64,000 nucleotides of DNA, taken from positions 1 through 64,000 of the forward strand of contig NZ_VEBK01000007.1 of NCBI RefSeq assembly GCF_007676755.1, given 5' to 3'. The position numbers and the translations under genes are program-made. This stretch comes from Bacillus sp. FJAT-22090 (GTDB lineage Bacteria; Bacillota; Bacilli; Bacillales_A; Planococcaceae). This document shows, in pieces, positions 1 through 9,319 of this stretch. Positions within the stretch are counted from its first letter, which is position 1; every line of letters starts with the position of its first letter. Below the pieces are notes generated by a model. The model worked only from the letters and a program-made list of their open reading frames with translations, had not been told where the DNA came from and did not search any database.

Positions 1-10
1 AAAAAATAGA

Positions 11-46
11 AAGGGTTTCGAAATACGACCATTTCGAAACCCTTTT
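11..46 (+). terminator. Rho-independent terminator of a gene left of the window
   Basis: Perfect 14-bp stem (11-24 with 31-44), six-base loop, followed by a short T run. A-rich sequence on the left side means it could also work on the minus strand. The gene it ends lies outside the window. Confidence 0.75.
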
Positions 47-58
47 GTCTACAATCTG

Positions 59-98
59 AAATACTTTTATTTTTATTTAAATAAAAATAAAAGTATTT
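59..98. repeat. 40-bp perfect AT-only palindrome
   Basis: Bases 59-78 are exactly complementary to 79-98 with no loop, and every base is A or T. It sits between the upstream terminator and the gntR promoter region. It may be an operator, a cruciform-prone site or an upstream AT-rich promoter element; nothing in the sequence decides this. Confidence 0.6.
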
Positions 99-153
99 AT
101 TTCAATCATTAAAAATGTTATAGTATGACTGATTAGTAGGAATGTTTTACATC

Positions 154-168
154 AGAGGTCTGATCTCT
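154..168. promoter_or_regulatory. Candidate GntR operator upstream of the gntR-like gene
   Basis: AGAGGTCTGATCTCT is a 15-bp palindrome around a central T with one mismatch. It lies 21 bases before the start codon of a GntR/UTRA repressor, where an autoregulatory operator would be expected. GGTCnGAyC-like cores are known for some GntR-family regulators. The assignment is inference. Confidence 0.4.
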
Positions 169-189
169 TTAAAATGGTGGTGTTTTTAA

Positions 190-918
190 ATGACAATAAA
201 AGTAGATCATCGTCATTTATATCTTCAAGTGATTGATCGTCTTAAAGAAGACATTGAAAATGGTATATTCAAAGAAAAGGAAAAGCTTCCTTCTGAATTT
301 GAATTAGCAAAATCACTCGGAGTAAGTCGTGCAACTTTAAGGGAAGCTCTTCGTTTGTTGGAAGAAGAAAATGTCATCGTCAGACGACATGGAGTTGGAA
401 CATTTGTTAATTCAAAACCTGTTTTTACTTCAGGAATTGAACAACTTTCAAGTGTTTCCTCTATGATTAGAAGTGCTGGTATGGAACCTGGGACTATTTA
501 TTTAAGTTCTATGCAATCGCTTTCAACTGAAGAGGACATTAATCGCTTCCAATGTAAAGAAGAGCAATCAATTATTTCGATGGAACGGGTCCGTACTGCA
601 AATGGCGAACCAGTTGTGTATTGTGTCGATAAAGTTCCGAAGAATTATTTGCCTAATGATTTCCTCATTAGAGAAGAAGGCTCTATTTTTACGGCATTAG
701 AGGAATCTGGGGATATTCGTGTATCTCATGCAGTCGCATTTATCGATCCTGTTGGATACCATGAAGTTGCTTCGCCGACTTTGAATTGCGAACCGGAAAC
801 TTCCTTGCTTGTATTAAAACAACTTCACTACGATGAGAACGATCGAGTGGTTTTGTACTCGAAAAATTATTTTCGTGCGGATAAATTTAGCTTTCATGTT
901 GTTCGAAAAAGGGTGTAA
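190..918 (+). CDS. GntR-family transcriptional regulator with UTRA domain
   Basis: A 242-residue protein of typical size for the HutC/UTRA branch of the GntR family. Residues about 10-75 form the winged helix-turn-helix ([20 protein letters not shown], then a wing ending RRHGVGTFV). The remainder is a UTRA effector-binding domain that ends with the typical [18 protein letters not shown] stretch. The ATG follows a weak GGTGG about 10 bases upstream. It is followed after 48 bp by a nucleoside-type ABC importer on the same strand, so it probably controls that importer in response to a transported nucleoside or a related metabolite. The ligand is inferred only from context. A palindrome just upstream suggests autoregulation. 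Confidence 0.85.
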   Translation: MTIKVDHRHLYLQVIDRLKEDIENGIFKEKEKLPSEFELAKSLGVSRATLREALRLLEEENVIVRRHGVGTFVNSKPVFTSGIEQLSSVSSMIRSAGMEPGTIYLSSMQSLSTEEDINRFQCKEEQSIISMERVRTANGEPVVYCVDKVPKNYLPNDFLIREEGSIFTALEESGDIRVSHAVAFIDPVGYHEVASPTLNCEPETSLLVLKQLHYDENDRVVLYSKNYFRADKFSFHVVRKRV

Positions 919-966
919 AATGTTTCAAATTCCTGCTAATAAGAAAATTAAATGGAGGTTTTCAAT

Positions 967-2046
967 TTGACAAAACGTAAATTTGGATTAGGACTGTCAC
1001 TTGTATTAGCTGCTGGTACTATCCTTGGAGCTTGTGGTACAAAAGACGAAGATGCAAAAACTTCAACAGGTTCAGAAGGTACTGACAAAGGTACAGAAAC
1101 AAAAGATTTCTCTCTTGCAATGGTAACTGACGTTGGTGGTGTAGATGACAAATCTTTCAACCAATTAGCTTGGGAAGGTATTGAAGCATTCGGTAAAGAA
1201 AACGGTCTTAAAAAGGGCGATGGTGGTTATGACTACCTTCAATCTGCATCAGACGCTGATTATATCACTAATCTAAATAGTTTAGTACGTCGTGATTTCG
1301 ATGTAGTTTACGGAATTGGTTTCCTAATGGAACAACCAATTGGTACAATTGCTGACCAAAAACCAGATGCACAACTTGCAATCATTGATGCAATTGTTGA
1401 TAAACCAAATGTTGCTTCTGTTATGTTTAAAGAGCAAGAAGGGTCATTCCTTGCAGGTGTTGCGGCAGCCTTAATGTCAGAATCTAAACAAATCGGTTTT
1501 GTTGGTGGAATGGAAATTCCAGTAATCGAGCGTTTCGAAGCTGGATTCTTAGAAGGAGTTAAAGCTGTAGATCCAAGTATTAAAGTAGATGTACAGTACA
1601 CAGGTAAATTTGATGATGCAGCACTTGGTAAAACAACTGCTAATCGTATGTATTCATCAGGCGTTGATATTATTTTCCATGCTGCTGGTGGTACTGGTAA
1701 CGGTGTATTCGCTGAAGCAAAAGAACGTAAAACAAAAGATGCTAATGCAAATGTATGGGTAATCGGAGTTGACTCTGACCAATATGCAGAAGGAGCTGTT
1801 GGTGATACTAACATCACGCTTACTTCTATGCAAAAACGTGTAGACGTAGCAGTACAAAACATTGCTAAAGATGCAATGGCTGGAAACTTCCCTGGAGGGA
1901 AAACAGTTACTTATGGTTTAGCAGAAGAAGGGGTACAGCTCGCTGATTCTCGCGGAGCTATTCCACAAGATATTCTTGACCAAATCGATGAATACTCTAA
2001 AAAAATCGCTGCTGGCGAAATTACTGTTCCTGAAACAGTAGAATAA
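967..2046 (+). CDS. BMP family ABC transporter substrate-binding lipoprotein (nucleoside binding)
   Basis: A 359-residue lipoprotein of the BMP/PnrA/Med family, which binds nucleosides outside the membrane for an ABC importer. The frame is open from an ATG at 952, but that ATG overlaps the ribosome binding site GGAGG (954-958). The TTG at 967 has ideal spacing and gives a clean lipoprotein signal (MTKRKFGLG, hydrophobic core, lipobox LGAC with Cys23). A Ser/Thr/Glu-rich linker follows, then the BMP fold starting [20 protein letters not shown], which is diagnostic of the family. It corresponds to B. subtilis YufN/NupN and is followed by the matching ATPase and two permeases. Confidence 0.9.
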   Translation: MTKRKFGLGLSLVLAAGTILGACGTKDEDAKTSTGSEGTDKGTETKDFSLAMVTDVGGVDDKSFNQLAWEGIEAFGKENGLKKGDGGYDYLQSASDADYITNLNSLVRRDFDVVYGIGFLMEQPIGTIADQKPDAQLAIIDAIVDKPNVASVMFKEQEGSFLAGVAAALMSESKQIGFVGGMEIPVIERFEAGFLEGVKAVDPSIKVDVQYTGKFDDAALGKTTANRMYSSGVDIIFHAAGGTGNGVFAEAKERKTKDANANVWVIGVDSDQYAEGAVGDTNITLTSMQKRVDVAVQNIAKDAMAGNFPGGKTVTYGLAEEGVQLADSRGAIPQDILDQIDEYSKKIAAGEITVPETVE

Positions 2047-2059
2047 TTTGTTTTCTAAC

Positions 2060-2093
2060 ATCATAAAGGCCGATATTTATCGGTCTTTATGAT
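2060..2093 (+). terminator. Hairpin between lipoprotein gene and ATPase gene
   Basis: A 16-bp stem (2060-2075 with 2078-2093, one G-U pair) with only a poor T tail. Such hairpins between the binding-protein gene and the rest of an importer operon often give partial termination or stabilise the upstream mRNA, which would raise binding-protein levels. Inference. Confidence 0.5.
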
Positions 2094-2229
2094 ATTTTAA
2101 TTAATAGAAGAAAGATTTTAAAAATTTAAAGTCTTTATTAAGTTTCATATAAAAAAATTAACTTGAACTTACAAGATTTAAGGTCTTTCCTGTATTAATT
2201 TTGTACTAGTATAGTAGGGAGTGAATTCA

Positions 2230-3780
2230 TTGGATTATGTAATAGAAATGCTTGGCATTCGAAAAGAGTTTGGATCGTTTGTAGCAAATGATAATATTAC
2301 CCTTCAATTAAAGAAGGGAGAGATACATGCACTTTTAGGTGAAAATGGAGCTGGAAAGTCCACTCTTATGAATGTTCTATTTGGTCTGTATCAACCAGAA
2401 GCTGGGGAGATAAAAGTTAATGGAAAGTCCGTTAAGATTACAGACCCTAATGTGGCGAATGATCTTGGTATTGGAATGGTCCATCAGCATTTTATGCTTG
2501 TCGAAAATTTTACGGTTACAGAAAATATCATCTTAGGTAATGAGCTTACAAAAAGTGGTGTTATCAATATTAAGGATGCGGCAAAAAAAATCCAAGCATT
2601 ATCTGAAATGTATGGTCTGGATGTTGATCCATCCGCAAAGATAGAAGATATATCTGTAGGTATGCAGCAACGTGTTGAAATCTTAAAAACGCTTTATCGA
2701 GGAGCAGAAATATTAATTTTTGACGAACCGACAGCATCATTAACACCGCAAGAAATCCAAGAACTCATTCAAATTATGAAACGACTTATACAAGAAGGTA
2801 AGTCAATCATTTTGATCACACATAAATTAAAAGAAATTATGGATGTTACGGACCGAGTTACAGTAATCCGAAAAGGAGAAGGTATCGGGACGGTTATCAC
2901 ATCCGAGACAAATCCAAATGAACTTGCCTCTTTAATGGTTGGTAGACAAGTAGACTTTACTACTATTAAAGAAGAAGCACGACCTACTGATGAAGCTTTG
3001 GTTGTAAAAGAATTGGTCGTTGCGGATTATAGAGGGGTAGAAAAAGTAAAAGGACTAAACTTATCTGTTCGAAAAGGTGAAATTTTAGGTATTGCCGGTA
3101 TTGACGGAAATGGTCAGTCGGAGCTAATTGAAGCTATTACTGGTTTGCGTAAATCTAAAAGTGGTTCCATTTTCCTTAATGGACAAGATATAACAAATAA
3201 AAAGCCTCGTAAAGTTACGGAGGCAGGTGTTGGGCATATTCCACAAGACCGTCATAAGCATGGTTTAGTATTAGATTTTCCAATTGGTCATAATATAGCT
3301 CTACAAACTTACTATTTAGATCCTATATCCAAAAACGGTATTATGAATTATGGACAAGTTTCAAATTTAGCACAGAAGATTATTAGTGAATATGACGTTC
3401 GAACACAAGGTGAGCATACTCCAGCACGCGCATTATCTGGTGGTAACCAACAAAAAGCGATTATTGGACGGGAAGTTATTCGTAATCCAGAATTATTAAT
3501 CGCTGCACTTCCGACTAGGGGACTAGATGTTGGGGCAATTGAGTTTATTCACCAACGTCTAATCGAACAACGTGATAAAGGGAAAGCTGTTCTTCTACTA
3601 TCATTTGAACTTGATGAGGTAATGAATGTCTCCGATCGTATTGCAGTAATTTATGATGGACAAATAGTAGATACTTTATTGCCGAAGGAAACGAACGAGC
3701 AGGAGCTTGGATTATTAATGGCAGGACAAAGTATTAAAGAAAATGGTGTTAAACAGGGGGAAAAAGAGCATGTCGAATAG
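2230..3780 (+). CDS. Nucleoside ABC transporter, double ATP-binding protein (NupO-like)
   Basis: A 516-residue protein with two ABC ATPase halves, as in the carbohydrate/nucleoside (CUT2-like) transporters. The first half has Walker A GENGAGKST, signature ISVGMQQR and Walker B ILIFDEPTASL. The second half has the degenerate family-typical P-loop GIDGNGQSEL and the signature LSGGNQQKAIIGRE. Its Walker B region reads AALPTRGLD where the family usually has Gln before Pro. The reading frame opens with GTG at 2221, but GGGAGTG at 2217-2223 is the RBS. The TTG at 2230 gives MDYVIEML, matching the start of B. subtilis YufO/NupO. The 3' end overlaps the next gene by 11 bases. Confidence 0.92.
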   Translation: MDYVIEMLGIRKEFGSFVANDNITLQLKKGEIHALLGENGAGKSTLMNVLFGLYQPEAGEIKVNGKSVKITDPNVANDLGIGMVHQHFMLVENFTVTENIILGNELTKSGVINIKDAAKKIQALSEMYGLDVDPSAKIEDISVGMQQRVEILKTLYRGAEILIFDEPTASLTPQEIQELIQIMKRLIQEGKSIILITHKLKEIMDVTDRVTVIRKGEGIGTVITSETNPNELASLMVGRQVDFTTIKEEARPTDEALVVKELVVADYRGVEKVKGLNLSVRKGEILGIAGIDGNGQSELIEAITGLRKSKSGSIFLNGQDITNKKPRKVTEAGVGHIPQDRHKHGLVLDFPIGHNIALQTYYLDPISKNGIMNYGQVSNLAQKIISEYDVRTQGEHTPARALSGGNQQKAIIGREVIRNPELLIAALPTRGLDVGAIEFIHQRLIEQRDKGKAVLLLSFELDEVMNVSDRIAVIYDGQIVDTLLPKETNEQELGLLMAGQSIKENGVKQGEKEHVE

Positions 3781-4816
3781 AGTAGTAAATATACTTGTCC
3801 CTGTTATTTCCGTTATTTTAGGTTTACTTGTAGGAGCAGTAGTCATGCTAGTGAGCGGTTACGATCCCGTAGCAGGTTATGCCGCATTATGGAACGGTAT
3901 TTTTGGGGACGCGTATGCGATAGGAGAAACAATTCGTCAAATAACGCCTTATCTATTATCAGGGTTAGCGGTAGCTTTTGCTTTCCGTACTGGTTTATTT
4001 AATATTGGGGTGGAAGGACAACTTCTTGTCGGTTGGTTTGCCGCTGCATATGTTGGGATTGCATTCGATCTTCCGATGTATATCCATTTACCATTTGCAA
4101 TTCTTGCAGCAGCTGCAGCAGGAGCATTTTGGGCGTTTATCCCTGGATTGTTAAAAGCTAAATTACAGGTGCATGAAGTTATCGTCACAATCATGATGAA
4201 CTATATCGCGCTTCATACAACTAATGTGCTTATTCGATTAGTTTCAGACGGCGGAGAAAATACAGGTCCCATTAAGGAAACTGCTTCCTTAAAATCTGCG
4301 TTATTTGAAAGTATGACCGATTATTCTAGATTGCATTATGGTATTTTCATTGCACTTGCGATGGTTTTAGTTATGTGGTTTATTTTAGAAAAAACAACAA
4401 CTGGATTTGAGTTAAAAGCAGTTGGGTTTAATAAAAATGCGTCTGAATATGCAGGAATGAATGTAAACAAAAATATCATTCTTTCTATGGTTATTTCAGG
4501 AGCTTTTGCAGGACTAGGTGGAGCAATGGAAGCACTGGGTACATTCCAATATGCCAATGTCAAAGGTGGATTTACCGGTATTGGATTTGATGGTATAGCG
4601 GTTGCCTTGCTTGGTGCAAATACTCCACTAGGTGTAGTATTTGGTGCAACATTATTCGGTGCTTTAAAATATGGAGCATTGAATATGCCGAATGCTGCTG
4701 GTATTCCGGTAGAAATCGTATCGATCGTAATAGCGCTTATTATATTCTTTGTTGCATGTGGTTACATTATTCGCTATTTCCTTGAAAAAATGAAAAAGAA
4801 AAAGGAGGCGAAGTAA
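3770..4816 (+). CDS. Nucleoside ABC transporter permease (NupP-like)
   Basis: A 348-residue, very hydrophobic BPD_transp_2 family permease with about ten membrane segments. The conserved cytoplasmic motif region GVEGQLLVGWFAAAYVG and the later GFDGIAVALLGANTPLG are typical of the family. The start is the ATG at 3770, behind a GGGGG RBS and overlapping the ATPase stop codon; the upstream ATG at 3743 lacks a usable RBS. It forms the membrane channel with the next gene, 1 base downstream of its stop, and is powered by the double ATPase before it. Confidence 0.92.
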   Translation: MSNRVVNILVPVISVILGLLVGAVVMLVSGYDPVAGYAALWNGIFGDAYAIGETIRQITPYLLSGLAVAFAFRTGLFNIGVEGQLLVGWFAAAYVGIAFDLPMYIHLPFAILAAAAAGAFWAFIPGLLKAKLQVHEVIVTIMMNYIALHTTNVLIRLVSDGGENTGPIKETASLKSALFESMTDYSRLHYGIFIALAMVLVMWFILEKTTTGFELKAVGFNKNASEYAGMNVNKNIILSMVISGAFAGLGGAMEALGTFQYANVKGGFTGIGFDGIAVALLGANTPLGVVFGATLFGALKYGALNMPNAAGIPVEIVSIVIALIIFFVACGYIIRYFLEKMKKKKEAK

Positions 4817-4817
4817 T

Positions 4818-5777
4818 ATGAGTTTTTTAGAGGTTCTTTACTTCATCGTCCCATCTGCTATTTTTTATGCAGCTCCTTTAATTTTTACTGCCATTGGTGG
4901 GGTATTTTCTGAGCGCTCAGGTGTTATTAACATTGGACTAGAAGGTTTAATGGTAATGGGTGCTTTTATCGGAATTCTTTTTAACCTTATGTTTGTTGAT
5001 ACATTTGGTGCAATGACTCCTTGGGTTTCTATTATTGCTGCGATGGTTGTGTCTGGAATCTTCGCTATCATGCATGCGGTTGCGACTATTTCTTTCCGTG
5101 CCGATCAGACTATTTCTGGGGTAGCGATCAATATGCTAGGTGTGGCAATCGCATTATTCTCAGTTAAGATGATTTATGGAAAAGGACAGACAGATTATAT
5201 TCAAGAACGTTTCATCCGTTTTGATGTTCCTTTTTTAAGTGATATTCCAGTTATTGGACCTATGCTTTTTAAAGATGTTTATTCCACGTCTATTTTAGCA
5301 GTAGCGGTTGCAGTACTTGCATGGTTTGTTATTTATAAAACACCATTTGGGTTGAGACTTCGTGCAGTTGGAGAACATCCAATGGCAGCGGATACGATGG
5401 GTGTAAATGTGACAAAAATGCGTTATATTGCCGTTATCCTATCAGGAGCATTAGCTGGTATTGGTGGAGCGGTCTATTCTCAATCTATTTCTGGTGAGTT
5501 TAGTCATACGACTATTAACGGACAAGGATATATGGCGTTAGCTGCAATGATTTTTGGTAAATGGCATCCACTTGGTGCATTAGGAGCTGCTTTATTCTTC
5601 GGTTTTGCACAAGCTCTAAGTATTGTTGGTGGACAAATTCCATATATCAATCAAATTCCAAGTTATTACTTGCATATCTTGCCATATGTTTTGACTATTT
5701 TAGCAGTTGCAGGATTCATCGGAAAAGCTCAAGCACCAAAAGCAAGTGGTATACCGTATGTCAAAGGAAAACGATAA
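4818..5777 (+). CDS. Nucleoside ABC transporter permease (NupQ-like)
   Basis: A 319-residue BPD_transp_2 family permease, the second half of the channel. Family features include SGVINIGLEGLMVMGAF near the N-terminus and a downstream GQGYMALAAMIFGKWHPLGA loop. A strong AAGGAGG RBS sits at 4802-4807, inside the end of the previous gene, so the two permeases are translationally close. The operon ends at a strong terminator 10 bases after the stop. B. subtilis NupNOPQ imports guanosine; whether specificity is the same here is not shown by sequence. Confidence 0.92.
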   Translation: MSFLEVLYFIVPSAIFYAAPLIFTAIGGVFSERSGVINIGLEGLMVMGAFIGILFNLMFVDTFGAMTPWVSIIAAMVVSGIFAIMHAVATISFRADQTISGVAINMLGVAIALFSVKMIYGKGQTDYIQERFIRFDVPFLSDIPVIGPMLFKDVYSTSILAVAVAVLAWFVIYKTPFGLRLRAVGEHPMAADTMGVNVTKMRYIAVILSGALAGIGGAVYSQSISGEFSHTTINGQGYMALAAMIFGKWHPLGALGAALFFGFAQALSIVGGQIPYINQIPSYYLHILPYVLTILAVAGFIGKAQAPKASGIPYVKGKR

Positions 5778-5785
5778 AACTTTTT

Positions 5786-5815
5786 AGGGACCAATTAATT
5801 TTGGTCCCTTTTGTT
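5786..5815 (+). terminator. Terminator of the nucleoside transporter operon
   Basis: AGGGACCAA pairs with TTGGTCCCT around a six-base loop and is followed by a T-rich tail. Confidence 0.9.
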
Positions 5816-5890
5816 TGTGTTGATATAATTAGAACATGTATAGTGAAAAGGTATATGAGATACACTAGAAAGAAAAAGGGGGATCACAAT

Positions 5891-7171
5891 ATGTTCCAAC
5901 AATTTGACCTTGCGCAGGGAGTTAAGCTTTATGTCCGTCCGACAGAGCAATTTAAGACGATTAATATATCGTTCAAGTGGAAGCAACAATTAACCGAAGA
6001 AAATGCGGCGGTTCGCTCTGTATTAGCTAATGTATTACAGTATAATAATGACGTCTTTCAAACAAATGCAGCATTTCGAAAACGTTTAGAAGAGCTATAT
6101 GGTGCTGTGCTATATTTTGATACAGGAAAAAAAGGGAATCAACATATCTTTTCTTTGAATGCAGAGACTGTTAATGATGCCTATTTATCAAACGAAAAGG
6201 TAGTAGATGAAGTTGTTACTTTGTTACATACTGTCATATTCAAACCAAGACTGGTAGAAGGAAAATTTGTTGATTCGATCGTAAATAGAGAAAAAGATCA
6301 AGTGATAGAGCGGATACAATCGATGTATGATGATAAAACAAGGTATGCCCAACAACGATTACTTGAAAATATACGTCCGAATCAAGCAGCCTCCATTATG
6401 GCCAATGGAACGGTTAAGACAGTAAAAGCTGTAACGAATGAACAACTGATTGCTATGCATAATACAATTCTCACAGAAGATGACTTGTCCATCTACATAG
6501 TCGGAGATGTTGATGTACAAGAGATAAAAGAAAAAATAGATAGTCATTTTCAATTTGCTGATCGAGCTGAAAAGCTTACTAATGAAGCTGAAGTTACACC
6601 AGCAATGAATAAAAGAAAAGAATTTTTACATGAAATACAAGATATGAAACAAGGGAAGCTTCATATAGCCTACCGTACGCCGATTAATTTCTTTTCAAAA
6701 GAATTTCCTATTATGCAGATGACCAATGGGATATTAGGTGGTTTTTCACATTCTAAAATATTTATGAATGTTCGTGAAAAAGAAAGCATGGCCTACTACG
6801 CATCTAGTAGTTATTCTTCTTTATATGGCTTAATATTTGTATACGCAGGAATTGATTCAAATTTGCAAGAAAAGGCAGTGAAATTAATAGATGAACAATT
6901 AAAAGCAATGCAACAAGGGGACATCACTGAGTTAGAAATAAATCAAACAAGATCTATGTTAACGAACCAATTAAAAGAAGCACTGGATTCCGCTCGTGCT
7001 CAAATTGAAATATATGATCAATATAAAGAGATAAATGAATCATTTACCGTAGAAAACTGGGTTGCTAAATGGTCTAATATAACGAAGGATCAAATTCAAC
7101 AAATGGCATTAAATATAGAGAAGGAATTCGTCTATTTCCTATCTGGTAAGGAAGGTGCAGACAATGAATGA
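5891..7171 (+). CDS. ymfF: M16-like peptidase homologue YmfF, EF-P modification associated
   Basis: A 426-residue member of the M16 (insulinase-like) family. The HxxEH zinc motif is absent: the equivalent N-terminal region reads VLANVLQYNNDVF, so it is probably the non-catalytic partner of YmfH, as in other two-subunit M16 proteases. The open frame extends upstream to 5561 through the preceding terminator and the end of the permease gene. The real start is the ATG at 5891 behind AAGGGGGATC. In B. subtilis, ymfF, ymfH and ymfI are adjacent, and the first two are annotated as associated with 5-aminopentanol modification of elongation factor P. The stop overlaps the ymfH start by 8 bases. Confidence 0.88.
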   Translation: MFQQFDLAQGVKLYVRPTEQFKTINISFKWKQQLTEENAAVRSVLANVLQYNNDVFQTNAAFRKRLEELYGAVLYFDTGKKGNQHIFSLNAETVNDAYLSNEKVVDEVVTLLHTVIFKPRLVEGKFVDSIVNREKDQVIERIQSMYDDKTRYAQQRLLENIRPNQAASIMANGTVKTVKAVTNEQLIAMHNTILTEDDLSIYIVGDVDVQEIKEKIDSHFQFADRAEKLTNEAEVTPAMNKRKEFLHEIQDMKQGKLHIAYRTPINFFSKEFPIMQMTNGILGGFSHSKIFMNVREKESMAYYASSSYSSLYGLIFVYAGIDSNLQEKAVKLIDEQLKAMQQGDITELEINQTRSMLTNQLKEALDSARAQIEIYDQYKEINESFTVENWVAKWSNITKDQIQQMALNIEKEFVYFLSGKEGADNE

Positions 7172-8468
7172 AACGTATTTTGAACAATTAGAAGAAACCT
7201 TGTATCATGAACAATTGCCTAATGGCTTACACGTATATATATTACCGAAAAAAGGTTTTTCCAAAACATTTGTAACTTTTTCAACGAATTATGGATCTAT
7301 CGACCGTGAGTTTATCCCTCTCGGTAAAACTGAACCTGTAATTGTTCCGGATGGGATTGCTCACTTTTTAGAGCATAAAATGTTCGAAAAAGAAGAAGGC
7401 GATGTTTTTCAGCAGTTTAGCGAAAAAGGGGCTTCTGCTAATGCTTTCACTTCATTTACAAAAACAACATATTTATTTTCCTCCACTAATCATGTGCTAG
7501 AAAATACGAAAACATTGCTCGATTTTGTGCAACAACCGTATTTCACTGAAGAAACGGTAGAAAAAGAAAAAGGGATCATTGGTCAAGAAATAACGATGTA
7601 TGATGATCAACCTGATTGGCGTCTATACTTTGGTGCCATTGAGAATATGTATAAAGAACATCCAGTAAAAATTGATATTGCTGGAACAATAGAATCTATT
7701 GACAAAATTACAGCAGATCATTTATATGAGTGTTATAACACTTTTTACCATCCTTCGAATATGGTTGTATTCGTAGTGGGTGCTGTGGATCCATCCGAAA
7801 TGATGGAATTTATCAAAAAGGATCAAGCTTCGAAAACATTTGAAGCACCGCAAGAGATTAAGCGATTTTTTCCAAACGAACAAAAGGACGTTGCTTTCTC
7901 GGAGCGTACATTACAAATGGATGTACAAAAGCCAAAAGTCATTTATGGTATAAAAGCAAGCAATACAAATATTTCAGGTAAGGAAATGTTAAACTTTGAG
8001 CTATCGATGCAAGTTGCGGTTGAACTTCTCTTTGGTAGATCGTCTGCATTTTACCAGGAAGTGTATGAAAAAGGATTAATTGATGAATCTTACTCCGCAG
8101 ATTTTTCGATGGAACATGGATATGGATTCACCATGATTGGTTCGGATACTATTAATCCGGAAGAATTGACTAAAAAGATTAAACAATCGATTATAGAATA
8201 TGCAAATGAGTGGCCGTTTAACGAAGAAGATTTAAAACGAATTACCCGTAAAAAAATTGGGTTTTTCTTACGTGCCTTAAACTCAATAGAATATATTGCA
8301 AACCAATTTACAAGATACTTATTTAATGAGATGAATTTATTCGATGTTGTTCCTGCATTAGAAAATTTAACGATGAAACAAGTGAAAGATGCATTTGAAA
8401 CGTTAACAGATGAGCATACCCATACTATATTTACAGTAGATCCATTTATGAAAAACAATAATGAATAA
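7164..8468 (+). CDS. ymfH: M16 family zinc peptidase YmfH, EF-P modification associated
   Basis: A 434-residue M16 peptidase with the inverted zinc motif HFLEH (His67, Glu70, His71) and a downstream glutamate in TVEKEKGIIGQE, so this subunit keeps the active site. It probably works as a heterodimer with YmfF. The ATG at 7164 is preceded by AAGGAAGG; the frame also contains a GTG at 7155 that would lie inside the RBS. It overlaps ymfF (8 bases) and ymfI (8 bases), so the three proteins are very likely made together. How a protease assists EF-P modification is not evident from sequence. Confidence 0.9.
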   Translation: MNETYFEQLEETLYHEQLPNGLHVYILPKKGFSKTFVTFSTNYGSIDREFIPLGKTEPVIVPDGIAHFLEHKMFEKEEGDVFQQFSEKGASANAFTSFTKTTYLFSSTNHVLENTKTLLDFVQQPYFTEETVEKEKGIIGQEITMYDDQPDWRLYFGAIENMYKEHPVKIDIAGTIESIDKITADHLYECYNTFYHPSNMVVFVVGAVDPSEMMEFIKKDQASKTFEAPQEIKRFFPNEQKDVAFSERTLQMDVQKPKVIYGIKASNTNISGKEMLNFELSMQVAVELLFGRSSAFYQEVYEKGLIDESYSADFSMEHGYGFTMIGSDTINPEELTKKIKQSIIEYANEWPFNEEDLKRITRKKIGFFLRALNSIEYIANQFTRYLFNEMNLFDVVPALENLTMKQVKDAFETLTDEHTHTIFTVDPFMKNNNE

Positions 8469-9192
8469 AAAATTTGCATTAGTTGTAGGAGCCTCTGGAG
8501 AAATAGGAAACACTATTTGTCGGAGTCTTGCAGATACAGGATGGTCTTTATATTTACACTATGCGAATAATAAAGCATCTGTAAGTACCCTTATAAACGA
8601 ATTGGAAAAATTATATCCCGCACAGGAATTTATGCTTATTCAAGCCGATATGCGAGAATCTGATTCGTTGGAAAAAATGGCAAATTCTATTTTTTCTTTA
8701 CAGTCTGTTGTCTTTGCACAAGGACATAGCTTGTATGGAGGGTTGGAAGATACCTCGTTAGAAGATATACGCCATCTATTTCAAGTTCATATAGAGCATC
8801 CGATGTTTCTTTTAGGTAAATTGACTTCGAAGCTTAGAAAGAATCTATATAGTTCTATTGTTTTTGTCGGCTCGATCTGGGGTGAAACAGGGGCTTCTTA
8901 TGAAGCGGCATATTCTGCTGTTAAAGGGGCTCAGCATGCATTTGTTAAAGCATACGCAAAAGAAGTTGCTACCCAGAGAACTACAGTTAACGCTGTAGCA
9001 CCAGGCTTTATCGATACTAAAATGAATCTACATGTAGAAGAGGAAGCTCGTAGGCTAATCCTAGAGGAAATACCTGCTGGTGTTTTTGGTACGACACAAG
9101 ACGTGGCGGATGCGGTTGACTTTTTGACAAGCGAAAAAGCGAATTATATAACTGGTCAAATTATCCGAGTAAATGGCGGATGGTATATTTGA
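8461..9192 (+). CDS. ymfI: SDR oxidoreductase YmfI, EF-P 5-aminopentanone reductase
   Basis: A 243-residue short-chain dehydrogenase/reductase. It has the cofactor-binding motif GASGEIG (residues 10-16), a catalytic Ser in VGSIWG, and the YSAVK catalytic pair. The closing segment INRVNGGW-like (QIIRVNGGWYI) is typical of the FabG-type branch. In B. subtilis YmfI catalyses the last step of EF-P lysine modification, reduction to 5-aminopentanol. The ATG overlaps the end of ymfH and has no clear RBS of its own, so translation probably depends on coupling to ymfH. Confidence 0.88.
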   Translation: MNKKFALVVGASGEIGNTICRSLADTGWSLYLHYANNKASVSTLINELEKLYPAQEFMLIQADMRESDSLEKMANSIFSLQSVVFAQGHSLYGGLEDTSLEDIRHLFQVHIEHPMFLLGKLTSKLRKNLYSSIVFVGSIWGETGASYEAAYSAVKGAQHAFVKAYAKEVATQRTTVNAVAPGFIDTKMNLHVEEEARRLILEEIPAGVFGTTQDVADAVDFLTSEKANYITGQIIRVNGGWYI

Positions 9193-9204
9193 GAGAGAAA
9201 TAAA

Positions 9205-9239
9205 GAAAAGAGAGATATTTGTGCTCTTTTCTTTTTTTT
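9205..9239 (+). terminator. Terminator after ymfI
   Basis: GAAAAGAG (9205-9212) pairs with CTCTTTTC (9224-9231), then a run of eight T. Confidence 0.85.
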
Positions 9240-9319
9240 CTTTTATTAACCTTAGAATTCATATATGATAGAACTTATAATGGACGAATAACGTCATCTA
9301 ACAGAGAGGACAGATATCT

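Noticed and set aside
1308-1862. 184-codon minus-strand reading frame
   Set aside because: It lies wholly inside the BMP lipoprotein gene, has no RBS and no recognisable protein; a shadow frame.
5561-5890. N-terminal extension of YmfF
   Set aside because: It would run through the end of the permease gene and a strong terminator; the ATG at 5891 has a good RBS.
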